This document shows positions 55,873-64,000 of a DNA stretch of 64,000 nucleotides, piece by piece; the stretch's first letter is position 1, and each line of letters starts with the position of its first letter. Below the pieces are notes generated by a model. The model had not been told where the DNA came from and did not search any database. It saw only the letters and a program-made list of their open reading frames with translations. The stretch spans positions 1 to 64,000 of the forward strand of contig JAHLKF010000013.1 of the NCBI GenBank assembly GCA_025558075.1, written 5' to 3'. A program made the position numbers and the translations under genes. This DNA is from Gaertneriomyces semiglobifer. Taxonomy: Eukaryota > Chytridiomycota > Chytridiomycetes > Spizellomycetales > Spizellomycetaceae.

Positions 55873-58104
55873 ATGCCACGACGCAAGGATAGCAGGTCCC
55901 CGACACCTGAACGACACTATCGATCCCGTCGCCGGTCCCGCGACGATACACCAAGGCGAGACAATGATGATCGAGACGTAACCTACAAACGGGATTCCAG
56001 ATCTGAGCGCCGCGAAAGGACTCGATCACGATCAACGGACCGAAAGCGAAGCTACCACTCAACCCGACGGGATGGCCGGTCCAGAACCCCTGACCGAACC
56101 CCCCGGAAACGGGACGACGACGACGCCCGACCCAACACCAGATCTTACAGTTATACCAGCAGCGACAGTGAAGACGACAGCAAAGACCACCGTAAACGCG
56201 CCAGTAGCAGTAGTAGGAACAAGAGCAAGAAATCACGTAAAGAAAAACGAAAGCGATCAACATCTTCTGAACGCCGTACACGCAAGGCCGCCCGTAAAGC
56301 CGAAAAGAAACAACTCAAGGAAGATCTCGTTGCCCACAAAGAGTCCCAATTGGCTGCACATCTCAACATCGGATACGCGAATTCCGAGAACCCGTTTGGG
56401 GACAGTAACCTGGCTGGCAAGTTTGTGTGGCTCAAGAAACGGGCTCAGGACGCTAAACAAGGGATATCGCATTCGGAACGGTTATCAAGAGATACATCCC
56501 GTCGTGAGGAGATCAAAGAGGAGTTGGACAAGCTCAAACGAAGACGAGAGGAACGGGAACGTGAGATGCAACTACGGGAAGAAGAACAGTTGCGGTTGCA
56601 AAGGGAACTGGATCGGGCGGCTATGGGTGATTGGGAAGCCAAGGAAAACGAGTTCCATTTGCAGCAAGCGAAAACAAGGGCTCAGATTCGTATTAAGGAA
56701 GGAAGAGCTAAGCCCATTGATATCTTGGCAATGAACTTGAGTCTTGCCAGTGATTTGAAAATCGCAGAGGAATTTGATGCCATGGGTTTGGAGATGGGGA
56801 TTGAAGAGCCGTACATGATTTTCAATGATCTCAGGCTCGAAGAAATTGAAGAACTGCATAAAGATATTCGGTTATACCTCTCTCTTGAAACGGACGAAGA
56901 GAACATACGGTTTTGGCAGGCTATGATTGTGGTCTGTGAAGATGAATTGACCAAACATCGTGGTCACGATCATACCGGTGGTGCAGTCAGTGCGCAAGTC
57001 GCAGAAGATGTCGAACGCATGTTTATGAACAAGACGTATGATCAACTCTCGCTCTTGCAGAAACAAATTGAACAACGGTTGGCCGGCGGTCACGGGCCTG
57101 TGGATGTAGAGTATTGGGAGACGGTGATCCGAGCGCTGGTGGTTTGGAAAGCCAAGACAAAGTTACGCGACATGCATGCCTTCTTGCTCACAAAGCGGTT
57201 AGAAAGACTCAAGAGCAAGAAAGAGGATGAAAAGGATGGATCAGGTGGTTTGAAGCAACCCATTCGTTTGCAACGGGATCGCCGCACGAAATCCAAACAG
57301 CCGATGCCTGTGAATTCTACACCTGACGTTGAAGAGGAAGTGGAGGAAGTTCTCCCGTACGACCCGTCATTGTCGCCCAAGCTCCTTCCCTCCCTCCCGC
57401 GTGAGCTCCCACCAAACTACACCATCGTGGATGCATCCGACGACCTTCAACAGCTTGCTGAGATGCGCGACGCGGTGCAGAAATCCTTTGGACAGACACA
57501 GCTGATGAACGCAGTCGTGGCACCGAGCACCGAGACGTTGGCGGAACGACAGTTCATTCAAGAGATGAGCGAGAACATGGGAATTGACGAGGAGGCGTTT
57601 GGAGAAGAAGCCGATATCAGTATGAGTCACGTAAGTTGCAACACCAAGCGACCGTTTTTAAACAGTACACAATGATAACCTTTTGCTGTTTTTTTGCAAC
57701 CTCCATCTGATTAGGAACCGTATATGTGGCAAGACAAGTATCGGCCCCGCAAACCTCGCTACTTCAACCGCGTCCACACAGGGTACGAATGGAACAAGTA
57801 CAACCAGACCCACTACGACAGCGACAACCCGCCACCCAAAGTCGTGCAGGGATACAAATTCAACATCTTTTATCCTGATCTTATTGACAAAACCAAAGCA
57901 CCGACGTATACCAAAGAGCGAGATCCACTGTCGAATGAGACGGTCATACTGCGGTTTAGTGCTGGGCCTCCGTATGAAGACATTGCCTTCCGCATCGTGG
58001 ATAGGGAGTGGGAGTATAGCCATAAGAAGGGGTTTCGGAGTGCGTTCGATAGGGGCGTGTTGCAGTTGTGGTTCCACTTTAGAAGAGAGTACTACCGCAG
58101 GTAG
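55873..58104 (+). CDS. cactin
   Basis: Two exons (55873-57630, 57715-58104) encode 715 residues. The first 150 residues are an Arg/Ser-Arg/Asp-rich (RS-like) domain (SRSPTPERHYRSRRRSRDD). A conserved middle (NPFGDSNLAGKFVWLKKR, ARTRAQIRIKEGRAKPIDILA, DVEYWETVIRALVVWKAK) leads to the cactin C-terminal domain: MWQDKYRPRKPRYFNRVHTGYEWNKYNQTHYD and a final FRSAFDRGVLQLWFHFRREYYRR. Cactin associates with late spliceosomes and in fission yeast supports splicing of genes with weak introns. A shadow frame (56072-56734) is ignored. Confidence 0.95.
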
Positions 58105-58369
58105 ATTCTTTTCTCGTATACGGATTCCATGCCGTTTGAAGTTATCATGTATTGAAAATACGATTCCCCCGCTTTCCCACCGGGAAATGGTCAAACACAA
58201 CGCCCCTTTGTAACCCCACTCCACCAAACCCGGACATATTGGGTTTATATACACCTCGATATGTTGGATATACACATACAGTACGGCTGCACTTGTGGTT
58301 TCCTTAGTATCAGACGTCCATCGATGCTTTCATTCTCTGTATACAATACGCACAGTTGCGCGCTTCAGA

Positions 58370-59239
58370 CTAGGTTGCTTGTCTCATCACCTGCATGAGC
58401 GAGAGTTCACTCGGTTCGTCTGTTACATCCGTCACTGCATTGTCATCAGCTGCAGCTGCATTTGCAGGCTCTGGCACTTCCTCTGGCACATCCACAAGGG
58501 TAGCGTCGGCTTCATGCACATCTCTCTCCTCTGCTGCTGCGTCAATGTCATCTTCTTCGAGCTGTCTGAACCGAACATTCTTCTCGTAAAACTGAATCAT
58601 TGCCTGTGGACATCTGGCATTACACTCCGTATTCGGATGAACACTTTTAGTACCATCTTTCCATGTAAGAAACACGATAATGCCGTTGGTGGAGCTTTCG
58701 CGGTCCAACGTCTCCACTCTCTCTACAAGGTCATCCCATGATGAAAGTGCAAGTTTCGACTCTGGAAGGTCGTTATGTTGGGTGTACGCCTCATTTTCAA
58801 GATCAAGGTCCTCTGAAGCACCGCGATCATCTGTCGATCCTGCCTCATCCCCATTTTCAGCTCCATTTTCTACTCGCAGCCGTTTTGATCTTGCTTCTTC
58901 ATGGGTCCCCTGTGCTTCCCGCTTTCCCGCCCTCTTTACGACCTTGCCGCCGCCATTCACCCGCTTGTTTCGCTTCCAAAAGTCTCTTAACGCGTCTTCG
59001 GCACCCTCGAGATTCTCCACCGGTTCCCAGGTGTTATCCTCCTCGCCCCAGCCTTTCCATTTAACAAGGTAAAGCTCGACGCCATTCTTCACTTTGTGGC
59101 TTAGAATGCGTTCGACTTCGTAGGTCTCCTCGGCCGGAGAATCTTCGTCGTCGTCCACTGGGATTGCCGCGGAAGGAGCGGATTTTACGGGAGATTGTGA
59201 CCCGCTGTTACGGGACCGTTGCGACACTCGGAGGCTCAT
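58370..59239 (-). CDS. heterochromatin protein 1 (chromo- and chromoshadow domain)
   Basis: Single exon, 289 residues. The chromodomain reads YEVERILSHKVKNGVELYLVKWKGWGEEDNTWEP, with the methyl-lysine cage aromatics in place; a charged hinge (KKRAGKREAQGTHEEARSKR-like) follows; the chromoshadow domain has WDDLVERVETLDRES, IVFLTWKDGTKSVHP and ARCPQAMIQFYEKNVRF. Two clearly separated domains and a long acidic C-terminal tail define the HP1/Swi6 class that binds H3K9me and dimerises through the shadow domain. It implies H3K9-based heterochromatin in this fungus. The start at 59239 is the first Met that leads directly into the domain. Confidence 0.96.
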   Translation of the reverse strand: MSLRVSQRSRNSGSQSPVKSAPSAAIPVDDDEDSPAEETYEVERILSHKVKNGVELYLVKWKGWGEEDNTWEPVENLEGAEDALRDFWKRNKRVNGGGKVVKRAGKREAQGTHEEARSKRLRVENGAENGDEAGSTDDRGASEDLDLENEAYTQHNDLPESKLALSSWDDLVERVETLDRESSTNGIIVFLTWKDGTKSVHPNTECNARCPQAMIQFYEKNVRFRQLEEDDIDAAAEERDVHEADATLVDVPEEVPEPANAAAADDNAVTDVTDEPSELSLMQVMRQAT

Positions 59240-59632
59240 TGTGAGACAGGTATTATGAAGCGAGGTAACCACGTCAAATTGCGGAACTATCACTCGTTTA
59301 CAACAAAGACACCACCCCTGCACGAGCTGATTTCTCTTCCTTCTGAGCCGTCCTGTCCGTTGTCCAAAAACACCACCAACGAAGCGTCCGGCCCGCTCCC
59401 GATATAATAAATTTAACCCTTCCCCTCTGTGATCTCGCTGAACTGTCAAAGATCGTCCAAGTTGTCCATGTTTTGCAGCTTCACGCATCTGAACCCTAAC
59501 ACCTGCGAATTCACCGAAACCCAAGTTCGAACGTCCAAAACGACCAAAAGCGATTTTGACAAAAGCCAGTTCTGAATTGAAGAGGGAAGCCAGTTTTTTA
59601 TAGGAGAGAACCAGTGGAGATCGTCGGCCACG
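59240..59632. promoter_or_regulatory. divergent promoter region HP1 / mL41
   Basis: 393 bp between two divergent starts. Overlapping frames exist but are extensions of shadows; no separate gene is seen. Confidence 0.35.
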
Positions 59633-60183
59633 ATGGGTATGACGGATGTATTTAGGGGTCTTGCCCGCGGGGCGACTCGAAGAGTTATGACCGGAAAGCA
59701 CGGCAACAAGAACTTTTACAAGGGACATGGAGGCGGTCGAATGGGACGATGGACAGCAAAAGGTAATTCGAAAACACAAATCAGTGAGTTATGGAAAAAG
59801 CAACAGGAACTGAGACATGCGTTGTTCGTGGTACTTGTAGGTCGATACATACTTGAACCGTGGCAGTTCCGTCAATGGGTGGTACCAGAGCTAGACGGCT
59901 TTCAGGTAATCGGAAACCTGATTCCCTCGCGATTTCTTTTTTATTTATATGAGTTCTAACACGAATGTGTCGTTAGCTCTCTCCATATGTTTCAAAAGAA
60001 GCCGAAAAAGATATCCGACGTCCACACACCTACCGAGACTATTTCGAAGCAAACAACCTACCGGAAGATCTCGACCCAGAACTGGCAGCGCGGTTGCAAA
60101 AGCATAGTTGGACGGCATTTAAGGAACGATTAGAGATGCAGAGGAGTGAAGGGGAGGCGAGAATGGAAGTATCACCGCAATAG
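59633..60183 (+). CDS. mitochondrial ribosomal protein mL41 (yeast YmL27-like)
   Basis: Three exons (59633-59762, 59841-59905, 59977-60183) encode 133 residues. Start and core: MTDVFRGLARGATRRVMTGKHGNKNFYKGHGGGRMGRW, then RYILEPWQFRQWVVPELDGFQLSPYVSKEA and a charged end. The conserved blocks GKHGNKNFYKG and VPELDGFQLKPYVS type (VVPELDGFQ) mark mL41 of the mitochondrial large subunit. The basic N-terminus doubles as targeting signal. Confidence 0.88.
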
Positions 60184-60838
60184 CGTAGTTTTGAAATAGT
60201 GGATTTGTTTGTAGTTCTGTCACTTGGCGTCTTTGATTTTGTAGCTTCTTTGAGAAGCACGTTTGCAATAACTTATGTTGGCATTTCCGGGGCTGGTTGG
60301 ATGCATCTGTCGATTGGTACGAGGTGATCCATCATCATTCTAGACGTGTGACTTGATGAGCGCCCTTCTGTGAGAAAATGGATCTAGGCTGCTTCTCTCT
60401 AATTCGATATATAGTCTCGATGAAAACTGACGATTCAGAATATGGGCTTCACCGAGCCTGGAGAGAATGTGTTTCTACCTTTGCCACTGGTGGTCTTTCT
60501 CATCATCTGCAACAATCGGACCAGATGCATGTATTTGACCCATTTTGCGCTTCTACTGCTCACCCCTAAAGCGTTAAGATGCCTTGATCAACCCTCTACA
60601 GCAAACCACTGAAGAATGCATAGTGCCTATACAATTACTTGTTCATTTGCAATGACCAGGTGCAGAGGTAACCTATTGATTGTGATTTCTGAAGCGCAAG
60701 TGGAATACTGCCCTGCTCTGTAAGACAGGTATGGATCAATGGAACATGTTGGTTTCTCAGTAAATGCAATTCAATAATGTTGCCGCGAAGGACCATCGTG
60801 TATTGAGTTCCGTTTGCTTTATCAGGTTAATCACACTT
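60184..60838. other. convergent intergenic region, nothing recognised
   Basis: 655 bp between convergent genes. A plus-strand frame of 63 codons (60378-60569) lacks family features. No RNA gene or repeat seen. Confidence 0.4.
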
Positions 60839-61750
60839 CTATAGCGCCGTTCCTCTCTCAAAGTTATCCTTGATCTCCTTGGTATACTTATCATACGCCC
60901 TCGAGATTTTCTTGTTGAACTTCATGTTCCTCTCATTGATATACGTGACATCCTCATCCTCGTTGAACGCCCGTCGTCGTGAATGCTTGGTCCGCTTCTC
61001 CTCCTGAATCTTTACATTTTCCACCACACGATTAACAGCCTGCGACGATGGTTTCTCAAACTCCGAAGCGTACGATAGGGAATCAGAGGTGCGGTAAAAT
61101 GTGTCTTCTTGATGCTGCGAAAGGAGCTTATCCTTTGTTTCTGCATAATGGTGTAGATTCGGTTTCAAATCAGACACCAAAGAGTTGTACTTGCGTGCTT
61201 CCACATCTGCATATGTCGTAAATCCGGTATTTTTCCTCTCCTCTTTCTTCTCCTGCACTTCATTCCATTTCTCCACATCTTCTATTGAGTATTGCAACCC
61301 GCGTAATCTTTCAATATCGATTCCGTTTTTCTGTGCATTCAGCGTTTCGAGTTGCTTCTCGGCTTTGGCTCGCAGCCGTTCCTGACGGACTTCCTGCTTG
61401 GGTGAGTCATGTTTGGAGCGGTATTCTTGCTTGACGGAAGCCAGGTTCTGAGCTGACGAGGCTTGGCGGAGGCGTTTGAGGGTTTGGAGTTTGAGCATTT
61501 GTGCTTTTAGTTTGGCGGGATCAGGCGTCGATGAAGAGGATGTAGAGAACGGTGGTGGTGGGCATTCTTCATCACCTCCTGATGGTTGCGAGGTATCTGT
61601 TTGTTCTGTGGTAGGATCTTCATTGCGTGGTCGCTTCACAGGCGTGGTTTCGCTCTGCACGTTGACATCCTCATGTTCTGCCTCTTCCACCACCGCATTA
61701 GCGCCCTTCCCACCCTGTTTTGTCGCTTTACTGCGGGCTCTTTTGGGCAT
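60839..61750 (-). CDS. SYF2: pre-mRNA-splicing factor Syf2
   Basis: Single exon, 303 residues. The conserved half reads LETLNAQKNGIDIERLRGLQYSIEDVEKWNE, then FTTYADVEARKYNSLVSDLKPNLHHYAETKDKL and EDEDVTYINERNMKFNKKISRAYDKYTKEIKDNFERGTAL, the diagnostic SYF2 C-terminus. The N-terminal third is a Ser/Pro/Glu-rich leader and coiled coil. Syf2 is another NineTeen complex component; with Isy1 and cactin it makes three spliceosome genes within 7.2 kb. Start placed at the ATG in MPKRARSKATK; the longer reading begins with a non-ATG codon. Confidence 0.95.
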   Translation of the reverse strand: MPKRARSKATKQGGKGANAVVEEAEHEDVNVQSETTPVKRPRNEDPTTEQTDTSQPSGGDEECPPPPFSTSSSSTPDPAKLKAQMLKLQTLKRLRQASSAQNLASVKQEYRSKHDSPKQEVRQERLRAKAEKQLETLNAQKNGIDIERLRGLQYSIEDVEKWNEVQEKKEERKNTGFTTYADVEARKYNSLVSDLKPNLHHYAETKDKLLSQHQEDTFYRTSDSLSYASEFEKPSSQAVNRVVENVKIQEEKRTKHSRRRAFNEDEDVTYINERNMKFNKKISRAYDKYTKEIKDNFERGTAL

Positions 61751-62160
61751 TTCTTTGCTACCTCTCCTCCTAATTCTTGGTGGTGTGTTCAGCACTTGCG
61801 AGTTCCTACTGTTCTTTCAACGCTCACCTTGTCTGTTATTGATATCACCTGGATGTTCAAGAGAGAACTTTGAATGCACCACAGATGGGTCCAGGAAGTG
61901 GAACTGGAAGTGGTGGGGAGGTGAGACTGAGTGAGGCGGGCCTTGCTCTGTATTTGTATCGCACAGCAGTCGGAAAGAGTAACTCTGTTGTGTTTGGTCA
62001 GTAAAGGTCACAGTAAGTCCGGTCCGTTGAAGGAACAAACAATTATAATTTGGGCGCGGACAAGTCCAGATTCGGAACACACGCTTAAAAGAGCACACAT
62101 CAGAAGAGACCCCATATTACATCTCTAATAGCATTCAAAGAAGAGATATCAATCAGCACG
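61751..62160. promoter_or_regulatory. divergent promoter region SYF2 / prefoldin 1
   Basis: 410 bp between two divergent starts. Frames here (e.g. 61476-61934 plus) are extensions antisense to SYF2 and are not counted as genes. Confidence 0.35.
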
Positions 62161-62673
62161 ATGTTGCCTCAGGAAGTTGCGCAAAAGGTTTGGATATGAG
62201 TTTCTGATGTATGGATTATCTTGAGCAACGATTGGTTAAATCCACTCGCCTGTTGCAAACCCCAGGTCCTCATTGAGATTCAGAACACCATACAAGAAAA
62301 GTCCCGTCAACTTACTCGACTACGAACAGAGCTGCAAGCGTTGGACAGACAGAAGAGAGTATCGGATCTGACCGCAAAAGAGCTCGCTCCGCTCGGTGCA
62401 GATGTTGGCGCGTACAGATCCGTTGGAAAGATGTGAGTGCAATACAACGCTACAACTTCATCCTGATGGGACATCATCTTACTAACATTGGGCTTGCTTA
62501 GGTTCATTCGTCAACCTCTTCCCGAAATTACCAAGGAGTTGCTGCAGCGAAAGGAAGATTCTGACAAGCAAGTCACGAATCTGACACGGGCAGCACAAAA
62601 GGTGGAAAAAGAGCTGATAAATGCGCAAACCGCCTGGAAGGAGATCATGCATAGGAATAAAAGCGATGAATGA
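62161..62673 (+). CDS. prefoldin subunit 1
   Basis: Three exons (62161-62187, 62266-62432, 62502-62673) encode 121 residues, the normal size. The 27-nt first exon (MLPQEVAQK) leads into a coiled coil (VLIEIQNTIQEKSRQLTRL), then the hairpin SVGKMFIRQPLPEITKELL and a second coiled coil (KQVTNLTRAAQKVEKEL). This is a beta-type subunit; the alpha-type prefoldin 5 is at 4490-5234. Divergent from SYF2. Confidence 0.93.
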
Positions 62674-63086
62674 CGGGGGCGTGGGTCAGTATCAACAGTG
62701 GGATGCGCGCAGGGTCAGTAATAATTAAAGAATGGGAGCGATGGGAGTAGCTTTTATATTAATGGAACATGCTCGAGATCAGAGAACGTGAAACATACGC
62801 ATTCAAAATCGCTGCAGACGATAGTATGGCAACGCCAAAAGGACCATTGAGCCTTGCGTACTTGGGCACTTTGTCGTTCTAGTGTCAGCTGTCCGGACCA
62901 GATCTCAAATCCGACAGCGATATACCGTAGAGCCGTCCTTTTACGGTTATGCGAAGAGCGCCCACAGCCGTAGCGGAGAATACCTGCTATTCCAGTACGG
63001 TGATGTGAAAGGTCCCGTCACCTGAGGCCATGGCAATAGCGGGCAGATACTGTGATTCAAAGTAGCATACGTCCTGAAGCAGTTCC
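62674..63086. other. convergent intergenic region, nothing recognised
   Basis: 413 bp between prefoldin 1 and the zinc-domain gene, both ending toward it. No coding frame of interest. Confidence 0.35.
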
Positions 63087-63552
63087 TCAAGAGACAGCTG
63101 CCTTGCTCGACTCTGATGCGACGGGAATTCTGAGAATATCAACTTTGTTTTTATGTATGCTGAAAGCAGGAGCGATCCAAGCACCACAGGAGCACTGGTC
63201 CCCTAGAAAAAAAAATGGATCCTTAACAACAACCACATAAACCGCAAAGCAACCTTGGCAACTAACCACTCCAATTGTATCCTCCTAATTTGGCTCCACA
63301 TTTCGGATTTGGGCAGACGATCTTGTTTGACGTATCATTTTCTTTGCCCTCAATCCAACTTAAAGGCTCAATAAATATATTGGCACACTCAATCTGCTGC
63401 TGTTGAAGAAGTCCTTCACGCTTGCGGTAAGCAAAGGCGGTTTGACCGTTCCCTGGTTCGTGGTCTTGGATGTCGTTGTTGTGAGCGAGAACCATGCGGC
63501 ATTTGCGACAGCGGATACAACGCTGCATGCCAGGCGCAGCGTCTGCAGACAT
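63087..63552 (-). CDS. stand-alone Yvh1/DUSP12-type zinc-binding domain protein
   Basis: Two minus-strand exons (63552-63267, 63202-63087) encode 133 residues: CIRCRKCRMVLAHNNDI, IECANIFIEPLSWIEG, IVCPNPKCGAKLGGYNWSG and, across the intron, DQCSCGAWIAPAFSIHKNKVDI. This is exactly the C-terminal zinc domain of Yvh1/DUSP12, but the protein starts right before it and there is no dual-specificity phosphatase domain upstream: 196 bp further on lies the start of MDM10. In yeast the zinc domain alone supports the Yvh1 role in 60S maturation (Mrt4 release), so a domain-only protein could be functional. A missing upstream exon on this strand is possible but would have to cross the MDM10 start. Confidence 0.85.
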
Positions 63553-63748
63553 TCTAGCAAATTAGATGTGTGAGATCCACTTCAAGAGATGAGTCCTGTT
63601 TGACCGAGTTGGAGGTTTGAAGTGGGATTACTTTTTTACGTAGGTTCAAACAAACAAAAAGAATGTTAATTCTGCGCCCAACGCGAAGCGGAACATGTCC
63701 AAACGCAGGACGTTCAAAAAAGATTCAATCGCATAACGTTTTTGGAGG

Positions 63749-64000
63749 ATGCTCGACTTTATGGAATACTGTCTTCGTCGGTATTATGCACAATCAAACT
63801 TTTCTCCAGAAGGCCAATACTCTGCCCTGCTTCTGGACTCTCGACGGATTCTCGAATTCCGAGTGCCGAGTACCTTCAGTGTCACCCTTGGCAAGTCTAT
63901 TTCTCCAGAACTCAAAGGCACATATACCGTAGGCATACCCAATGTGCGCTCGGTCGGCTTCCTATTTACTTCCGTGCCCATGGACCTTCCGAAAATGGGC
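63749..64000 (+). CDS. MDM10: mitochondrial distribution and morphology protein 10 (ERMES), 3' end outside window
   Basis: Open from ATG 63749 to the window edge (84 codons). The start MLDFMEYCLRRYYAQSNFSP, then LLDSRRILEFRVPSTFSVTL and KGTYTVGIPNVRSVGFLFTS match the Mdm10 N-terminus. Mdm10 is the outer-membrane beta-barrel of ERMES, the ER-mitochondria tether, and also a SAM complex partner. ERMES is found in fungi and some protists but not in animals, which supports the fungal call. Shares a 196-bp divergent promoter with the zinc-domain gene. Confidence 0.85.
   Translation, partial: MLDFMEYCLRRYYAQSNFSPEGQYSALLLDSRRILEFRVPSTFSVTLGKSISPELKGTYTVGIPNVRSVGFLFTSVPMDLPKMG

Noticed and set aside
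59240..59779. N-terminal extension of HP1
   Set aside because: Open without ATG support and unlike any HP1 leader; it overlaps the mL41 promoter and gene.

Overview
This is an intron-rich nuclear window from a zoosporic (flagellated) fungus, most likely a chytrid. Fungal markers are an Mdm10 homologue (ERMES), an Rxt2 homologue (Rpd3L complex), an Rpc31-like Pol III subunit and an Isy1/Syf2/cactin splicing set. Flagellum markers are a sperm-tail PG-rich repeat protein and a CEP83-like distal-appendage protein, which non-flagellated fungi are expected to lack. Introns are short (mostly 55-100 nt), with GTRNGT donors and YAG acceptors. Splice sites below were inferred by eye from reading-frame continuity and family conservation; every listed gene joins in frame, but none has been tested against RNA data.

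Layout: 0-10.4 kb holds a 5'-truncated MyTH4-FERM (probably myosin) tail, UBE2S, prefoldin 5, frataxin, NAA10, a Yar1-like ankyrin protein and the PG-rich repeat protein. 10.4-14.7 kb is the first accessory-looking stretch: a PD-(D/E)XK-like hypothetical gene and a hairpin-rich tandem repeat array. 14.7-26 kb holds beta-carbonic anhydrase, an M50B-like membrane peptidase, lumazine synthase, SRP receptor alpha, Sec61 alpha, an alpha/beta hydrolase, PurU and an acyl-CoA dehydrogenase. 26-47 kb holds Nol12/Rrp17, PDH E1 alpha, a CaM-kinase-like kinase, COG4, Rxt2, tubulin cofactor E, Sec11, CEP83, Isd11, Rpc31, mitochondrial intermediate peptidase and phosphoglycerate dehydrogenase. 47.3-51.3 kb is the second accessory-looking stretch: an intronless P-loop NTPase + PD-(D/E)XK-like + HhH gene followed by a perfect 3 x 45-bp repeat. 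51.3-64 kb holds the Rieske protein, Rcl1, Isy1, cactin, HP1, mL41, Syf2, prefoldin 1, a stand-alone Yvh1-type zinc domain and the 5' end of MDM10.

Several genes belong to shared processes though they are not operons: frataxin and Isd11 (Fe-S cluster assembly); SRP receptor, Sec61 and Sec11 (ER entry and signal cleavage); prefoldin 5, prefoldin 1 and tubulin cofactor E (tubulin/actin folding); Isy1, Syf2 and cactin (spliceosome). Gene strands alternate strongly (30 switches in 38 neighbouring pairs), so most genes sit in divergent/convergent pairs with 0.1-0.4 kb shared promoters.

The best candidates for something undescribed are the NTPase-nuclease-HhH gene (48078-50153), the PD-(D/E)XK-like gene (10944-12794) beside the hairpin array (13041-13454), the free-standing Yvh1 zinc domain (63087-63552), and a chytrid UBE2S that keeps the APC/C-docking tail.
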